Positions 1-9,114 of a stretch of 64,000 nucleotides of DNA are shown piece after piece. Made by a program: the position numbers and the translations under genes. The notes beneath the pieces are model-generated. The model ran no database searches and was not told the DNA's origin. It was given only the letters and a program-made list of their open reading frames with translations. The stretch covers positions 1-64,000 of the forward strand of contig JAUICH010000028.1 in NCBI GenBank assembly GCA_030427505.1, read 5' to 3'. This DNA is from Verrucomicrobiia bacterium (lineage in GTDB: Bacteria; Verrucomicrobiota; Verrucomicrobiia; Verrucomicrobiales; DEV007). Positions within the stretch are counted from its first letter, which is position 1; each line of letters opens with the position of its first letter.

Positions 1-37
1 GTCTTCGTGGCTCTTCAGTCAGTTATGATTCGCATAG

Positions 38-286
38 CCTCCTTCATCGCGCCTTGCCCCCAGCCAAAAATCCTCGCCAATCACCCATCATCTTAAGGCG
101 GTCACTGCACTAGTCTTGGTAAAACTCCCCAAAATGGAGGGAGAGAAGAAATTTGTGCTCGGGCCCAAGCGACGGGTAGTCGAAAGCAGTTTCGCCTGGT
201 CGAACCGATTTCGACGATTGGCCAAGGACTATGAGCGCATGGCCGATCACCTCGCGGGATGCAGTTGGTTAGCCGCCATCTACTAG
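38..286 (+). pseudogene. IS5-family transposase, C-terminal remnant
   Basis: The + strand frame ending at the TAG at 284-286 reads, over its last 60 or so codons, like the C-terminus of an IS5/IS1031-type DDE transposase. It contains KRRVVESSFAW followed by NRFRRLAKDYER, and the family pattern is RWVVERTFAW...RRLSKDYE. The E of VVE would be the catalytic glutamate. The frame has no start codon that gives a full protein, is closed by a stop at 35-37, and does not resemble a transposase before about position 101. The N-terminal and DD-containing parts are absent or lie outside the window. An IS-end-like inverted repeat follows 25 bp after the stop. Identification is by motif reading only. Confidence 0.72.
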
Positions 287-310
287 CTCTGAATTCATTG
301 CTGCGATAAT

Positions 311-328
311 GTTCAGAACAGGCTCTAA
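311..328. repeat. IS-end inverted repeat, left copy
   Basis: Read on the minus strand this is TTAGAGCCTGTTCTGAAC. It lies 25 bp beyond the stop of the transposase remnant, where the right end of an IS5-family element would be. The same 18 bases with one change occur in opposite orientation at 1446-1463. The flanking CTAA fits the YTAR target preference known for part of the IS5 family. Confidence 0.6.
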
Positions 329-396
329 AGTTTGGTAATCTAACTCCAATAAAGACGAGCAAAAAGCTGGTATGATTAATTGGCGTTGTGGTAGTC

Positions 397-429
397 TTAA
401 CCGTGTTAGACTGTTTGCCTATAGTCTAA
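397..429 (+). promoter_or_regulatory. Candidate promoter with overlapping dyad
   Basis: TTAACC (397-402) and TATAGT (420-425) are separated by 17 bp, a reasonable sigma70-type pair 34 bp before the ATG at 459. A perfect 7-bp inverted repeat, TTAGACT (406-412) and AGTCTAA (423-429), spans the spacer and the -10 box and could be an operator. This is inference from sequence only. Confidence 0.35.
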
Positions 430-458
430 TAATTGGGTTAGAAATTCGTGCTATTCTT

Positions 459-1436
459 ATGAAATTTTTCACATCTTTTAAGAATATAATCTTGCTCGTT
501 CTCTTTTTCTCCATTGGGGGAGGGGCGCCGCTCTTGATGGCGGCGGAAGAAAGTGAAGTAGCGCAGCTTTTTTGGGAGCGAGTGACTCGTGTGGAGGGGA
601 TAACGGATATCGAATTTCAAATTATCACGAAGGAGACTCTGACTGAGGAGGCGATTGAGAAGGTTGGTAACGTGGATGGAGTTCGGGAGTTTTCCATGCG
701 CTCAAACGTTATCCTCTTTGGAAACAAGTTTTATGCGAAACAGGACTATGGCGTTGATTCGGTCTATCCAGACGAATTTGAGGTTGCGTGGGATGGAGAG
801 GTCTTTCGAGAGTTGCATACTTCAGGTGACAGCCATGTGTTCGAGTTTTCGAGACATCGTCAATTGCGAACTTCAACGCTCCACGGAATCCCCAATCCGT
901 TTGTAATACTCGAGGTTTTGATTCCTTCCGAACAGCGATCAATGTCTTCGTGGCCGGTTCCAAAGGCTATAGAGTGGGTGTTGACCCCGGAATCGCTCGT
1001 AATAGAGAACTATGAAGCAAACGGAGAACTGCTCGGTGTGAAGGGCGAGCTCTTCGAGTTTGACTGCAAAGATGCAGAAGGGGGAGGGGTAGCTTACAAG
1101 GCGTTGTTTGATCAGAGAGAGGCTGGTTTCCCCGCGGTTTTTGTGAAAGAATTTAAAGAGGGAAACTATAGGCTGGAGATGTTTTTCAGCGAGGGAACTA
1201 ATCCTGACAACTTTGGGAAAGTAGGGTTGCCATCTGAGATCAGGCAGAAATTTTACGTAGATGGGATGCTCTTTTGGACGAGTGAGTCTGAGTTTATGTC
1301 GTTGAAATCCGTGAAAGATTTGCCTCAGGAAAAATTCATTCTCGACCAAGAGCGAGCGACGTTGATCACGGACATCGATAAGGAAATTTCCATTGATGTA
1401 AAAAACAACCGGGTGATTCGCAACCCGTCGCCCTGA
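459..1436 (+). CDS. Secreted hypothetical protein, 325 aa
   Basis: The ATG at 459 is chosen because it begins a normal Sec signal peptide: MKFF, a hydrophobic core of about 18 residues, then LLMAAEE. An upstream in-frame ATG at 372 would place 29 unrelated residues before it. The mature part is beta-rich with many aromatic and charged residues, and no cysteine cluster or catalytic motif stands out. The C-terminal DQERATLITDIDKE resembles the tail of secreted hypothetical proteins common in Planctomycetes and Verrucomicrobia. Base composition is AT-richer than the neighbours. The gene sits alone between two IS-end-like repeats, so acquisition by transfer is plausible. A LolA-like fold is possible but not demonstrated. 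No function is assigned. Confidence 0.75.
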   Translation: MKFFTSFKNIILLVLFFSIGGGAPLLMAAEESEVAQLFWERVTRVEGITDIEFQIITKETLTEEAIEKVGNVDGVREFSMRSNVILFGNKFYAKQDYGVDSVYPDEFEVAWDGEVFRELHTSGDSHVFEFSRHRQLRTSTLHGIPNPFVILEVLIPSEQRSMSSWPVPKAIEWVLTPESLVIENYEANGELLGVKGELFEFDCKDAEGGGVAYKALFDQREAGFPAVFVKEFKEGNYRLEMFFSEGTNPDNFGKVGLPSEIRQKFYVDGMLFWTSESEFMSLKSVKDLPQEKFILDQERATLITDIDKEISIDVKNNRVIRNPSP

Positions 1437-1445
1437 TGATCGGTG

Positions 1446-1463
1446 TTAGAGCCTGTTTTGAAC
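1446..1463. repeat. IS-end inverted repeat, right copy
   Basis: TTAGAGCCTGTTTTGAAC, matching the minus strand of 311-328 at 17 of 18 positions. Its orientation would place an element to its right, but no transposase frame is recognisable between here and ribBA at 1672. The rest of 1464-1671 looks like non-coding debris. It includes a segment at 1618-1641 whose complement has the wording 'accacggatgac', similar to 51590-51614. Confidence 0.5.
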
Positions 1464-1671
1464 TGTTGGAGTGAGGTGCAACGGTACTTGGACCAGAGAA
1501 TCCGCGGATGGACACAGGTGTTAAGGGTCGAAGGACCGCTTCAGGCGAAGAGGGGCTCTGAGGAACTGAACTTTCCGAAATGCCCGTTAAAGAAGCGGTC
1601 ACGGGAAACTATTCGTGACCATCTGCGTCATCCGTGGTCAGTCTCCCGTAGCGCGTGCCGTTCGCCCCGGT

Positions 1672-2889
1672 TCACAACAGGTGCCCCATCTTTTCCTTCT
1701 TAGTCTTCAGGTAGCGCTCGTTGTGTTCGTTGGACTCGGCGCGGATGGCGACTTGTTCGACGATGGTGAGGTTGTAGCCGTCCAGGCCGATGACCTTCTT
1801 GGGGTTGTTGGTCATGAGGCGGATCTTCCGCACGCCCAAGTCATAGAGGATTTGAGCGCCCATGCCGTATTCGCGGAGGTCGGAGGGGTAGCCGAGGCGT
1901 TCGTTGGCCTCCACGGTGTCGAGACCCTGTTCCTGAAGTTTGTAGGCGCGGATCTTGGCCTCCAGGCCGATGCCGCGGCCTTCCTGGCGCATGTAAACGA
2001 GGACGCCGGTGCCGGCGAGTTCGATGTGGCGGAGGGCGTCGTGGAGCTGGTTGCCGCAGTCGCAGCGGCGGGAGCCGAAAACGTCGCCGGTGAGGCACTC
2101 GCTGTGGACGCGGACCAGGGTCGGCACCTCGGGATCGATCTTGCCTTTCAGCAGGGCGACGTGCTGTTCGGCGGGATTGACGGTGGACTGGTATAGGCTG
2201 AGGCCGAAGGTGCCGTAGTCCGTGGGTAACTCGATGTGTTCCAGGCGCTCGACCAGCTTTTCACGCGAACGGCGGTATTGGATGAGGTCCTGGATGGTGC
2301 AGATTTTCAGACCGTGTTCTTTGGCAAACGCGGCCAGTTCCGGCAGGCGGGCCATGCTGCCGTCGTCGTTCAGGATTTCGCAGATGACGCCAGCGGGCTC
2401 CAGGTGGGCCAGGCGGGCCAGGTCCACGGCGGCCTCCGTGTGACCGGCACGGCGCAGGACGCCGCCGGTCTTTGCCTGGAGCGGCAGGATGTGGCCGGGC
2501 TGAACAAGGTCGGCCGGGCTGGACTTGGGGTCGGCCAGGATCTGGACGGTGCGGGCCCGGTCCGCCGCGCTGATCCCGGTGGTGATGCCGTAGGAAGCGT
2601 CCACGGAGACGGTGAAGGCGGTGCCGAAGTGCTCCGTGTTTTTCCGCACCATGGGGGGCAGGCCCAGCCGCTTGGTGGTCTCTTCCGTGATGGGTGTGCA
2701 GATGAGGCCCCGGGCGTGCTTCAGCATGAAATTGATGTCCTGAGGCCGGGCCTTCTCCGCCGCCATGATCAGGTCTCCCTCGTTCTCGCGGTCCGCGTCG
2801 TCGGTGACGATGACCATTTTACCGTCGGCGATGTCCTGGATGACCTCCTCGATGGGGCTGAATTCGAAATCTGGCGGGCTTTGGCTCAT
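1672..2889 (-). CDS. ribBA: Bifunctional DHBP synthase / GTP cyclohydrolase II
   Basis: Two riboflavin-pathway entry enzymes in one 405-aa cytosolic protein. The N-terminal half (about 1-205) is 3,4-dihydroxy-2-butanone-4-phosphate synthase, making DHBP from ribulose 5-phosphate. Its acidic metal and substrate loop [11 protein letters not shown] is at about 30-40, and [15 protein letters not shown] follows. The C-terminal half (about 206-400) is GTP cyclohydrolase II with the zinc motif [19 protein letters not shown] and the GTP-binding RQEGRGIGL. Length is normal for RibBA. No other riboflavin gene is adjacent. The 222-bp upstream gap, shared with the divergent cupin gene, shows no FMN riboswitch core. 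Confidence 0.97.
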   Translation of the reverse strand: MSQSPPDFEFSPIEEVIQDIADGKMVIVTDDADRENEGDLIMAAEKARPQDINFMLKHARGLICTPITEETTKRLGLPPMVRKNTEHFGTAFTVSVDASYGITTGISAADRARTVQILADPKSSPADLVQPGHILPLQAKTGGVLRRAGHTEAAVDLARLAHLEPAGVICEILNDDGSMARLPELAAFAKEHGLKICTIQDLIQYRRSREKLVERLEHIELPTDYGTFGLSLYQSTVNPAEQHVALLKGKIDPEVPTLVRVHSECLTGDVFGSRRCDCGNQLHDALRHIELAGTGVLVYMRQEGRGIGLEAKIRAYKLQEQGLDTVEANERLGYPSDLREYGMGAQILYDLGVRKIRLMTNNPKKVIGLDGYNLTIVEQVAIRAESNEHNERYLKTKKEKMGHLL

Positions 2890-3111
2890 GAGATCCTTTT
2901 AAACTGGGGGAGCGGGATAGGGGGAGTATGCCCTTTCGAGCAAAACACCCTGGCCGGTAGCATAGCATAACGGTGGCTCCGCGTCGAAAGACGCCCGGCC
3001 GGGGCGGACCTGACAGGAATCGAAGCTGGGGAACAGGTGCCCGGTGTGGCAAGTATGAACCGCTGTAGCGAGACACTGGCAAAGGTGCCGGGCAGTGCTA
3101 TGATAGAAGCC

Positions 3112-3477
3112 ATGTCAGCGGTCGCCACTCAGACAAAGAACTTCCACATTGCCCACCTGGACGAAATCCCCGCCACGCCGTGTCCCTGCGGCGAGTCGAA
3201 GCGGGCCTTCATGATTCCGGAGAACGACGTCGCGTCGCTCCACATCGTGACCATCAAGAAGGACAGCGAGACCCACTACCACAAAAAGATGACGGAGATC
3301 TACTTCGTCCTGGAGGGTGAGGGAACCATCGAGCTGGACGGGGAAAGCTATCCGCTGAAGCCGCACACCTCCGTGATGATCAAGCCTGGCTGCCGCCACC
3401 GCGCGGTGGGCGAGGGGTTGAAGATCCTGAATGTCCCGGTGCCGAAGTTCGATCCCGAGGACGAGTGGTTCGATTGA
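3112..3477 (+). CDS. Single-domain cupin protein
   Basis: Small (121 aa) double-stranded beta-helix protein of the cupin_2 type. The first cupin motif is seen as THYHKKMTEIYFVLEGEG, giving two His and a Glu for metal binding, and the second as PHTSVMIKPGCRHRAVG with the fourth ligand His. The ATG at 3112 is preferred over in-frame ATGs at 3037 and 3100 because homology-like sequence begins with the conserved N-terminal strand. Such proteins bind a divalent metal and act as isomerases, dioxygenases or sugar-binding regulators. The substrate cannot be told from sequence. The gene is divergent from ribBA and has no operon partner. Confidence 0.85.
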   Translation: MSAVATQTKNFHIAHLDEIPATPCPCGESKRAFMIPENDVASLHIVTIKKDSETHYHKKMTEIYFVLEGEGTIELDGESYPLKPHTSVMIKPGCRHRAVGEGLKILNVPVPKFDPEDEWFD

Positions 3478-3620
3478 GCGGGTAGCTGAACCAGTGTCTT
3501 TCCGGCTGAGCCAAATGAGAAATACCGGACGGCACGGTTTTAGCTTTTCTAATTTTTGACTGCCGATTCCATACGGCGAAATACCCGGACGGGAAGAGGC
3601 GAAATCTTCTTTCAGTGGTT

Positions 3621-4142
3621 ATGATGTTTTCCTGCGGTACTTGCGGGGTTCAGCACGATACAGACGATGTCTCGTTCAGTGCGGACGTTCCCTTGCAGTG
3701 GAACCAGTTGGAGCCCGAGGACAAGGCGAAATCCCTGCTGGCGGGCGAGCAATGCGTCATTGAGGCTGGCGAGGAGAAGAGCTACTTCATTCGCGCCTGC
3801 CTGGACATTCCCATCCAAGGGGGCGAGCACACGTTCACTTGGGGCGTGTGGTGTTCCCTGAGCGAGGAAAACTACGCGGAAGTCTCAGAAAGCTGGTATG
3901 ACGTGGACCGGGTGAAGCTGGGCCCCTACTTTGGCTGGCTGTGCACTCAGTTGCCGGAATATGCGGACACGGGCTTTCTCAAGGCGCTGCTCCACCAGCG
4001 GGCGCCGGGCCTGCGGCCCCTGGTGGAACTGGAACCGACGGATCATCCCCTGGCGGTGGACCAGCGGGACGGCATTCCGATGGATCGAATGGCGGAGATC
4101 GCCACGCAGCTATGGCATGGCACGGCAGCCATGCCTGAGTGA
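3621..4142 (+). CDS. DUF2199 family protein
   Basis: 173-aa cytosolic protein beginning with a CGTC zinc-knuckle-like pair (residues 5-8). This is followed by the DUF2199 hallmarks: an acidic segment ending in LAGEQCVIEAGEEKSYFIRACLDIPI, then HTFTWGVWCSLSEENY. The C-terminal part contains RPLVELEPTDHPLAVDQRDGI, the family's usual closing motif. Family members are widespread and uncharacterised. In-frame GTG (3615) and ATG (3621, 3624) are all possible starts. The gene stands alone, tail to tail with the lactonase gene to its right. Confidence 0.85.
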   Translation: MMFSCGTCGVQHDTDDVSFSADVPLQWNQLEPEDKAKSLLAGEQCVIEAGEEKSYFIRACLDIPIQGGEHTFTWGVWCSLSEENYAEVSESWYDVDRVKLGPYFGWLCTQLPEYADTGFLKALLHQRAPGLRPLVELEPTDHPLAVDQRDGIPMDRMAEIATQLWHGTAAMPE

Positions 4143-4218
4143 GGTGGAAGAACGGGGGCGCGGATGACCCGTCAGGTCCATGGCGAGAGAATCTCCCCGC
4201 CGACATGGTCAGCGCTGC

Positions 4219-5385
4219 CTACTTCACCGGCAGGAACTTCACGCACACGGGGGAGGGGACTTCGATCTTCTCTCCGGTTGGTTCCAGGGCCCCGGTCTCA
4301 GCGTCAATGGCGAAGACTTCCACGGTATTGGACTTTTGGCCCGCCGCCAAGAGGTAGCCGCCGGTGGGATCGATCCTAAAATTGCGCGGCACGTTGCCTT
4401 CCATCTTCTGAATCTCCACCAGGAAGAGCTTGCCGGTGGTGGGTTCCACCTGGAAGGCGGCGATGGAATCGTGGCCCCTGTTGGAACCATAGACGAACTT
4501 TCCGTTCGGGTGCGCCTGCACCTCTGCCGTCGAGACGCCTTCGCGATCCGCGTCCGCTGGCACGGTGGAGACGGTCTGGATCTCCGTCAAACGGCCTTCC
4601 TCCGCGTCGTAGCGGAAGGCGGTGATGGTCAGCGCCAGCTCATTGATGACGTAGGCGTATTTGCCGCTTGGGTGAAAGGCGAAGTGCCGGGGACCGGAAC
4701 CGGGCGCGACTTCCGCCGAACCGTGGGAGGTGAGGATAGCTTTGTCCGGGAGCAGTTCGTAGATAAAGATGTCGTCCGTGCCGAGATCGGCGGCAAAGGC
4801 GAAGCGGTTGGCCGCGTCCACATTGATGGAGTGAGCGTGCGGTTCCTTCTGCCGGCGTTCGTTGATGCTGGAGCCTTCGTGCTGAATGAAGGAAGCCACC
4901 GGCCCCAGCGCGCCGCTTTCTTCGATCGGTAGAGACGCCACGCTGCCGCCGCTGTAGTTGGCCACCAAGGCGGCCTTTCCGGAGTGGTCGATGGCCACGA
5001 AGCAGGGCCCCGGCCCTTCGGTGGGCTCCTGGTTCAGGAGTTCCAATTTTCCGGTGGCGGGATCGATCTCAAAAGCGCTCAGTCCGCCAGTCTTCCGGCT
5101 GTCCAGCTCGGGGATTTCGGACACGGCGTAAAGGTGCGCCCCATCCGGATGGATGGCCAGGAAAGACGGGTTCACGACTTCGCCCGCCACTTCGGGCGCT
5201 GAAAGCTTCCCCGTGGCGGTGTCGAACTTGGACAGATAGATGCCCTTGCTGTCGTTGTTCCGGGTGTAGGTGCCGAAGTAAACGAAAAATTCCTCCGCCC
5301 GAGCGCTGGAGAGGGCGAAGGGCAGCGTGAGGGAAAGGGTCAGAAGACTGAAAAGAGACTTACGGAAGCCAGGGGATGTTTTCAT
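4219..5385 (-). CDS. Secreted lactonase-family beta-propeller
   Basis: 388 aa with a Sec signal peptide ending near SSARA/EE, followed by FFVYFGTYTRNNDSKGIYL. That is the opening strand typical of the 6-phosphogluconolactonase-like seven-bladed propeller family (Lactonase, PF10282). Repeated blades contain HPDGAHLYAVSE, HPSGKYAYVINE and HPNGKFVYGSNRGHDSI. Cytosolic Pgl hydrolyses 6-phosphogluconolactone. The export signal argues against that substrate here and suggests hydrolysis of an extracytoplasmic lactone or a binding role. Its ATG overlaps the TGA of the MlrC gene by 4 bp (ATGA), so the two are almost certainly co-transcribed and translationally coupled. Confidence 0.88.
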   Translation of the reverse strand: MKTSPGFRKSLFSLLTLSLTLPFALSSARAEEFFVYFGTYTRNNDSKGIYLSKFDTATGKLSAPEVAGEVVNPSFLAIHPDGAHLYAVSEIPELDSRKTGGLSAFEIDPATGKLELLNQEPTEGPGPCFVAIDHSGKAALVANYSGGSVASLPIEESGALGPVASFIQHEGSSINERRQKEPHAHSINVDAANRFAFAADLGTDDIFIYELLPDKAILTSHGSAEVAPGSGPRHFAFHPSGKYAYVINELALTITAFRYDAEEGRLTEIQTVSTVPADADREGVSTAEVQAHPNGKFVYGSNRGHDSIAAFQVEPTTGKLFLVEIQKMEGNVPRNFRIDPTGGYLLAAGQKSNTVEVFAIDAETGALEPTGEKIEVPSPVCVKFLPVK

Positions 5386-6869
5386 GGGGTATAGACCGTG
5401 TCAGTGCTTTCAAACGGATACATCGGGCGGCGGCGGTGTCGATACTTTAGTTGTTTCATGTCCGCGCAGGTGACTCCAGGGGTGTTTACGTGAAGAAAGG
5501 TCCGGCAGACTTCACGATAGGCGGCTAAGGGAGCAATGACCCCCTTCGCCACCAGGAAGCGAAAGGCCCCAGGCTCCAGGTCAAAGGCGGTCAGCTGAGC
5601 CAGGCTGAAGGGCGCCATGCGCCGGGAAGTGAGCATGAGCGTCAACGCTCCGGTTGCGGTTTCCACAATGGCCGTCGCCCCCTGGTCGAATTCGCCAAAG
5701 CCACCGTGCCGCGCCTGGGGTTCGTGGAATTTTCCTTCGTGCAGAGAGATGACGGTGGCTACCAATTCCAGCGGTTCTCCGTGCAGGGAGTCCGTCTTTC
5801 CTCCCACTTGCAGGGTCAGTCTGCCCCCTGTTCCGGTGGTGTGCGCCTGCCGGACAGCATCGGCATCCTGAAGACAAACGAAAGCCGGACCGTGGCCGCC
5901 TTCATGCAGGGCGCGAGCCAGAAAGGTGCTGTCTCCCGGCGAGCCTCCCCCCACGTTATCGCCCATGTCTAACAGGCATACCGGAGGCTCCGCGGCGAGC
6001 GCCCGGGTAATCGCGCTTTCCACGGAGAGGAACTCCGGTTCAAAGGCGGCGCGGCGTTCCCACATCCGCGCGGCCAGTTCGTTCGCCGCTTTCCGTGCCA
6101 GGCCTTCGTCTCCGTCCGTCACTACCAGGACGGAGGAACCCATCTCCCGGACATCGGCATAGGGAAAACCCAGCACCAGACTCGCGTCCAGCACACCGGG
6201 CCGCGTTTTCACTTCGGATGCCTTCCGGTAGAGGGAGAGGAGAGGTTCGGCGGCAGTGTTCTGACTCTGGATGTTGATCGCCAGGGGCGGAAAGGCGGCG
6301 GCCTGCCGGGGCCGGACCTCGCCGCGCAGGGTGCGGGCCAGGAGCTTCGCCGCCGCTTCACCCCGCGCGCGCTGGTCCAGGTGGGGATTCGTCTCATAGG
6401 CCAGCAGAGCATCCGTGGCCGCGACCATGGCGGGGGAGAGATTGGCGTGCGGGTCCATCGTGCCGATGATGGGAACGTCCAGCCCCACCGCGACCCGCGC
6501 CTGGGTCAGCCAGTAGCCGTCCGCGTCCGGATGGTTCTCCGCCACCGTCGCCCCGTGGGGCGCCACCAGCAGACCGTCCAGGGGAAGGGCCTTTCTCAAC
6601 TCCTCGAGCAGTCTCCGGGTTAGCTCCCTGAACGTCCCGTCCTGGATGGTCCCGAAAGGCAGCGCCCGCGCCGCGATCACCGGCACGGCTTCGATGCCCG
6701 CGGCTTCCAGGCCCGCGATGAAGCCGCCCACCTCATGCTCCTTGTCCCGGAAGTAGTCCAGAACGGCGTCACCGGTCAGGAGAACGTCTGCTTCAAAGTC
6801 GGCCAGGCGAGTCTGTTTGCTAACAAAAGTATTAGACTCTTGAAGGAGGGCTATGATGCCTACACGCAC
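5382..6869 (-). CDS. M81 family metallopeptidase (MlrC-like)
   Basis: 495 aa. The N-terminal two thirds match the DUF1485/M81 domain, with HxEVGGF-type sequence near residue 45, PHGA at about 104, the metal-binding MDPHAN, and TNPHLD. The C-terminal MlrC domain has the characteristic LLDMGDNVGGGSPGDS. MlrC itself is a zinc enzyme cleaving linear microcystin peptides, but the family is broad and most members have unknown substrates. The start codon is GTG (6867-6869), giving MRVGIIALLQESNTF, the conserved N-terminus. It follows the coiled-coil gene by 20 bp and overlaps the lactonase gene by 4 bp. Confidence 0.92.
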   Translation of the reverse strand: MRVGIIALLQESNTFVSKQTRLADFEADVLLTGDAVLDYFRDKEHEVGGFIAGLEAAGIEAVPVIAARALPFGTIQDGTFRELTRRLLEELRKALPLDGLLVAPHGATVAENHPDADGYWLTQARVAVGLDVPIIGTMDPHANLSPAMVAATDALLAYETNPHLDQRARGEAAAKLLARTLRGEVRPRQAAAFPPLAINIQSQNTAAEPLLSLYRKASEVKTRPGVLDASLVLGFPYADVREMGSSVLVVTDGDEGLARKAANELAARMWERRAAFEPEFLSVESAITRALAAEPPVCLLDMGDNVGGGSPGDSTFLARALHEGGHGPAFVCLQDADAVRQAHTTGTGGRLTLQVGGKTDSLHGEPLELVATVISLHEGKFHEPQARHGGFGEFDQGATAIVETATGALTLMLTSRRMAPFSLAQLTAFDLEPGAFRFLVAKGVIAPLAAYREVCRTFLHVNTPGVTCADMKQLKYRHRRRPMYPFESTDTVYTP

Positions 6870-6889
6870 GGGAAAGAAGGGTCCAGCGG

Positions 6890-7963
6890 CTATTCCTTGA
6901 GCCGGAGCAATTGAAGAGCGTCGGGACCGAGGCCGGACTTTGCCACGAGACCCACCACAAACTTCCCTTCGCTGTCGATCTGGCTGCTTTTCTTGGCATC
7001 TTCAAACTCGCCAACCCAGTCGGACTCATAGCTGTCGCGCACATCCAGGCCATTGGGTAGAATCTTCATGAAGGCTACCCGGAAGCGGCGGATCGCCATG
7101 TCGTCAGCTTGGGTTTGCAGCCCTCCCACGGCATAGCCTTCTCTGGCCACCACTTCCACCGTTTCAATCCCTTCTTTCTGGGCCTGATACTGACCCATTG
7201 TCCGGCCTTCCCGGCTGCGATAAATCGGCCGGTAGCCCCGCGCTGGCTTGCCGCTTTTGAATTTCTGAATGATGAATTCAAACCCCACCAGAATGCCGGG
7301 TGGGTTGCTCACGTCCGTGGCTTTGTAACCGCCGCTGGTGGTCCCGGCCACCTGCGTCTCGGTATACTCGTGCCCCACCACGGCCAGCTCCACGTATGCC
7401 CAGTCAGGTTCTTTCGCGAGCGCCTTGGCTTCCAGAACCTCCAGTTCCTCGAGCCGGGTTTCCAGAATCAGCCGTTCGGACTTGGCGGCGGACGCCTGAT
7501 CGTTTTGGCCCGCCTCGGACAGTTTGGTTTCCAGATCCTTGAGCATGCCCAGGTAGCGCGTGGTCAGGGCCCTTTCCCGGGGAGCGCCAGCGAGGCGAAG
7601 GCGGTCCGACTCCTTCAGGTAAATCCGTTGGAGGTGGCTCAACTCTGAAAGCGATTCATGAGGCTTCCAGCCGCTGGTTTGATAGATCTCCAAATGCGTC
7701 TTCAGCGCCGTGAGCCCCTCAGTGTTATCGTTCTTGACGAAGGTCTTTTCGAGGGCTGCCAGGTTTTCCTCGTAGCGGGTGTTCAGGACCTGGAGAGGCC
7801 GCTTCAGCTCCGCCGACTCTACTTCAAACTGAATCCGCAGGGATTCCAGGTTGAGGGGGGGCTCCTCCGCGGCCTGGCCGTCTTGAGCCAAGAGGCGGAG
7901 GGATCCGTGAGAAGAAACCGCAAGGATCAGCAACAGGGTACGGAAAGAGAGAGAGATTTTCAT
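6890..7963 (-). CDS. Secreted coiled-coil protein, unknown function
   Basis: 357 aa. A Sec signal peptide (about 1-26, ending LRLLA/QDG) is followed by a charged, heptad-like helical region at about 35-170 (LRIQFEVESAELKRPLQVL, then ALEKTFVKNDNTEGLTALK). The C-terminal half is Gly- and Tyr-rich and beta-like, with two similar segments containing VGHEYTETQV and VAREGYAVGGLQTQADD. This layout (coiled coil plus C-terminal beta domain) is common in Planctomycetes and Verrucomicrobia secreted hypothetical proteins. No catalytic residues are evident. It lies between the PLP-enzyme gene (62 bp upstream) and MlrC. Confidence 0.75.
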   Translation of the reverse strand: MKISLSFRTLLLILAVSSHGSLRLLAQDGQAAEEPPLNLESLRIQFEVESAELKRPLQVLNTRYEENLAALEKTFVKNDNTEGLTALKTHLEIYQTSGWKPHESLSELSHLQRIYLKESDRLRLAGAPRERALTTRYLGMLKDLETKLSEAGQNDQASAAKSERLILETRLEELEVLEAKALAKEPDWAYVELAVVGHEYTETQVAGTTSGGYKATDVSNPPGILVGFEFIIQKFKSGKPARGYRPIYRSREGRTMGQYQAQKEGIETVEVVAREGYAVGGLQTQADDMAIRRFRVAFMKILPNGLDVRDSYESDWVGEFEDAKKSSQIDSEGKFVVGLVAKSGLGPDALQLLRLKE

Positions 7964-8025
7964 CCGGTTGGGCTCGGAAAAAGGGACACGCTACCCGAGA
8001 CGAAGAGCGATTACCAGTCCAACTC

Positions 8026-9114
8026 TCAGGCCAGACCCATCCGGGCGGAAAATTGGGCCACGCTTTCCACCGTGGGCACGGCAGTCGCGCTTTCCGCCAT
8101 TCGCCGCAGGCTGGCGTGGTCTTTGAAACCGGAACCGGTCACCAGGCAGACGACGGGTTCCGAGGCGGAAAGTTCCCCCCGCTTCACCGCCAGGGCGGCT
8201 CCGGCCAAGGCCACGGCTCCGGCGGGCTCGGTGAGGATGCCTTCCTCGCGGGCCAGACGGGTCTGCCAGGTAAAGACTTCCTGGTCCGGCACCAGGTAAC
8301 CGGTGCCGCCGCTTTCGCGGCAGGCTCGCAGAGTCTCGGTGCCGTCCAGCACCGTGGCCACCTGGAGACCGCTGATGGAGGTCTCGCAGATGCAGGGCCG
8401 CGCCCGGTCCAGACCTTCGCGGAGAGGACCGGCAATGGTGTTGTTCCCCTCGGGCTGCACGCAGTGCACCGCGGGCCCGTCTCCGATTCCTGGCGCCCGG
8501 CGAAAACCCCGCGCCACCGCCAGAGTCAGGCCGCCGCCGCCGGAGGGGGAAAAGACGTGAGCCACCTCACCACCGGTCTGCTCCGCGATCTCGTGGCTGA
8601 TGGTCTCCACCGCGCCCATGGCTTCCGGCGCGAACTGGTAGGCGCTGATCTGGAGGGGTGTGCTTAGCTTGTTAGCTAGTGAGCGCAGGTCTCCGGCTAT
8701 CTCCCGCGTCGTCTCCGCGTCGATGCCGAACCCGCGAATGCGGACCAGTGCCGCGCCGTGAGCGGACATCTGGAGCAGCTTTTCTTCTGGCGCGGTTTCC
8801 ACCAGGGCCAGCACGCAGGCCATTCCAGCCGCCGCCGAGTAGGCCGCCAGAGCCGCGCCGGTGTTTCCTGACGAAGTACCCAGGCAGAGGGGAGAGCCCA
8901 GTTCTCGCAACCGGCCCACGGCGGCGGCGGCGAAGCGGTCCTTGTAGGACCCGGTGGGGTTCAGGGACTCGAGCTTGAAGTAGAGGCGCTTCAGGCCCAG
9001 GGCCGTGCCGATGGCGCGGGAGCGGAGCAGGGGAGTGCCGCCTTCGCCGAGAGTCAGCCGGCACTCTTCCGGCGGGGACCAGGAAAGGCGGTCGCTGAAG
9101 CGCCAGATGCTCAT
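8026..9114 (-). CDS. Threonine synthase-like PLP enzyme
   Basis: 362-aa fold type II PLP enzyme. GEGGTPLLRS (about 23-32) and the Schiff-base lysine in GSYKDRF (K58) are present, and the phosphate-binding glycine-rich loop is seen later as SPSGGGG. TSSGNTGAALAAYSA binds the cofactor and substrate. It most resembles the short (Bacillus-type) threonine synthase, but threonine dehydratase and diaminopropionate- or hydroxyectoine-related lyases share these motifs, so the reaction is left open. The ATG shares one base with the TGA of the SDR gene (TGATG), which argues for one transcript. In this catabolic-looking neighbourhood a lyase or deaminase role is as likely as threonine synthesis. Confidence 0.85.
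   Translation of the reverse strand: MSIWRFSDRLSWSPPEECRLTLGEGGTPLLRSRAIGTALGLKRLYFKLESLNPTGSYKDRFAAAAVGRLRELGSPLCLGTSSGNTGAALAAYSAAAGMACVLALVETAPEEKLLQMSAHGAALVRIRGFGIDAETTREIAGDLRSLANKLSTPLQISAYQFAPEAMGAVETISHEIAEQTGGEVAHVFSPSGGGGLTLAVARGFRRAPGIGDGPAVHCVQPEGNNTIAGPLREGLDRARPCICETSISGLQVATVLDGTETLRACRESGGTGYLVPDQEVFTWQTRLAREEGILTEPAGAVALAGAALAVKRGELSASEPVVCLVTGSGFKDHASLRRMAESATAVPTVESVAQFSARMGLA

Noticed and set aside
3012-3036. tRNA-like 3' end on the minus strand
   Set aside because: TTCGATTC is present, but the flanking bases do not pair as a T-stem, and no anticodon arm or acceptor stem fits.
2890-3111. FMN riboswitch upstream of ribBA
   Set aside because: I looked on the minus strand for the conserved RFN core and saw none. 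Only a small GCGTC-GAAA-GACGC hairpin at 2980-2993 stands out.
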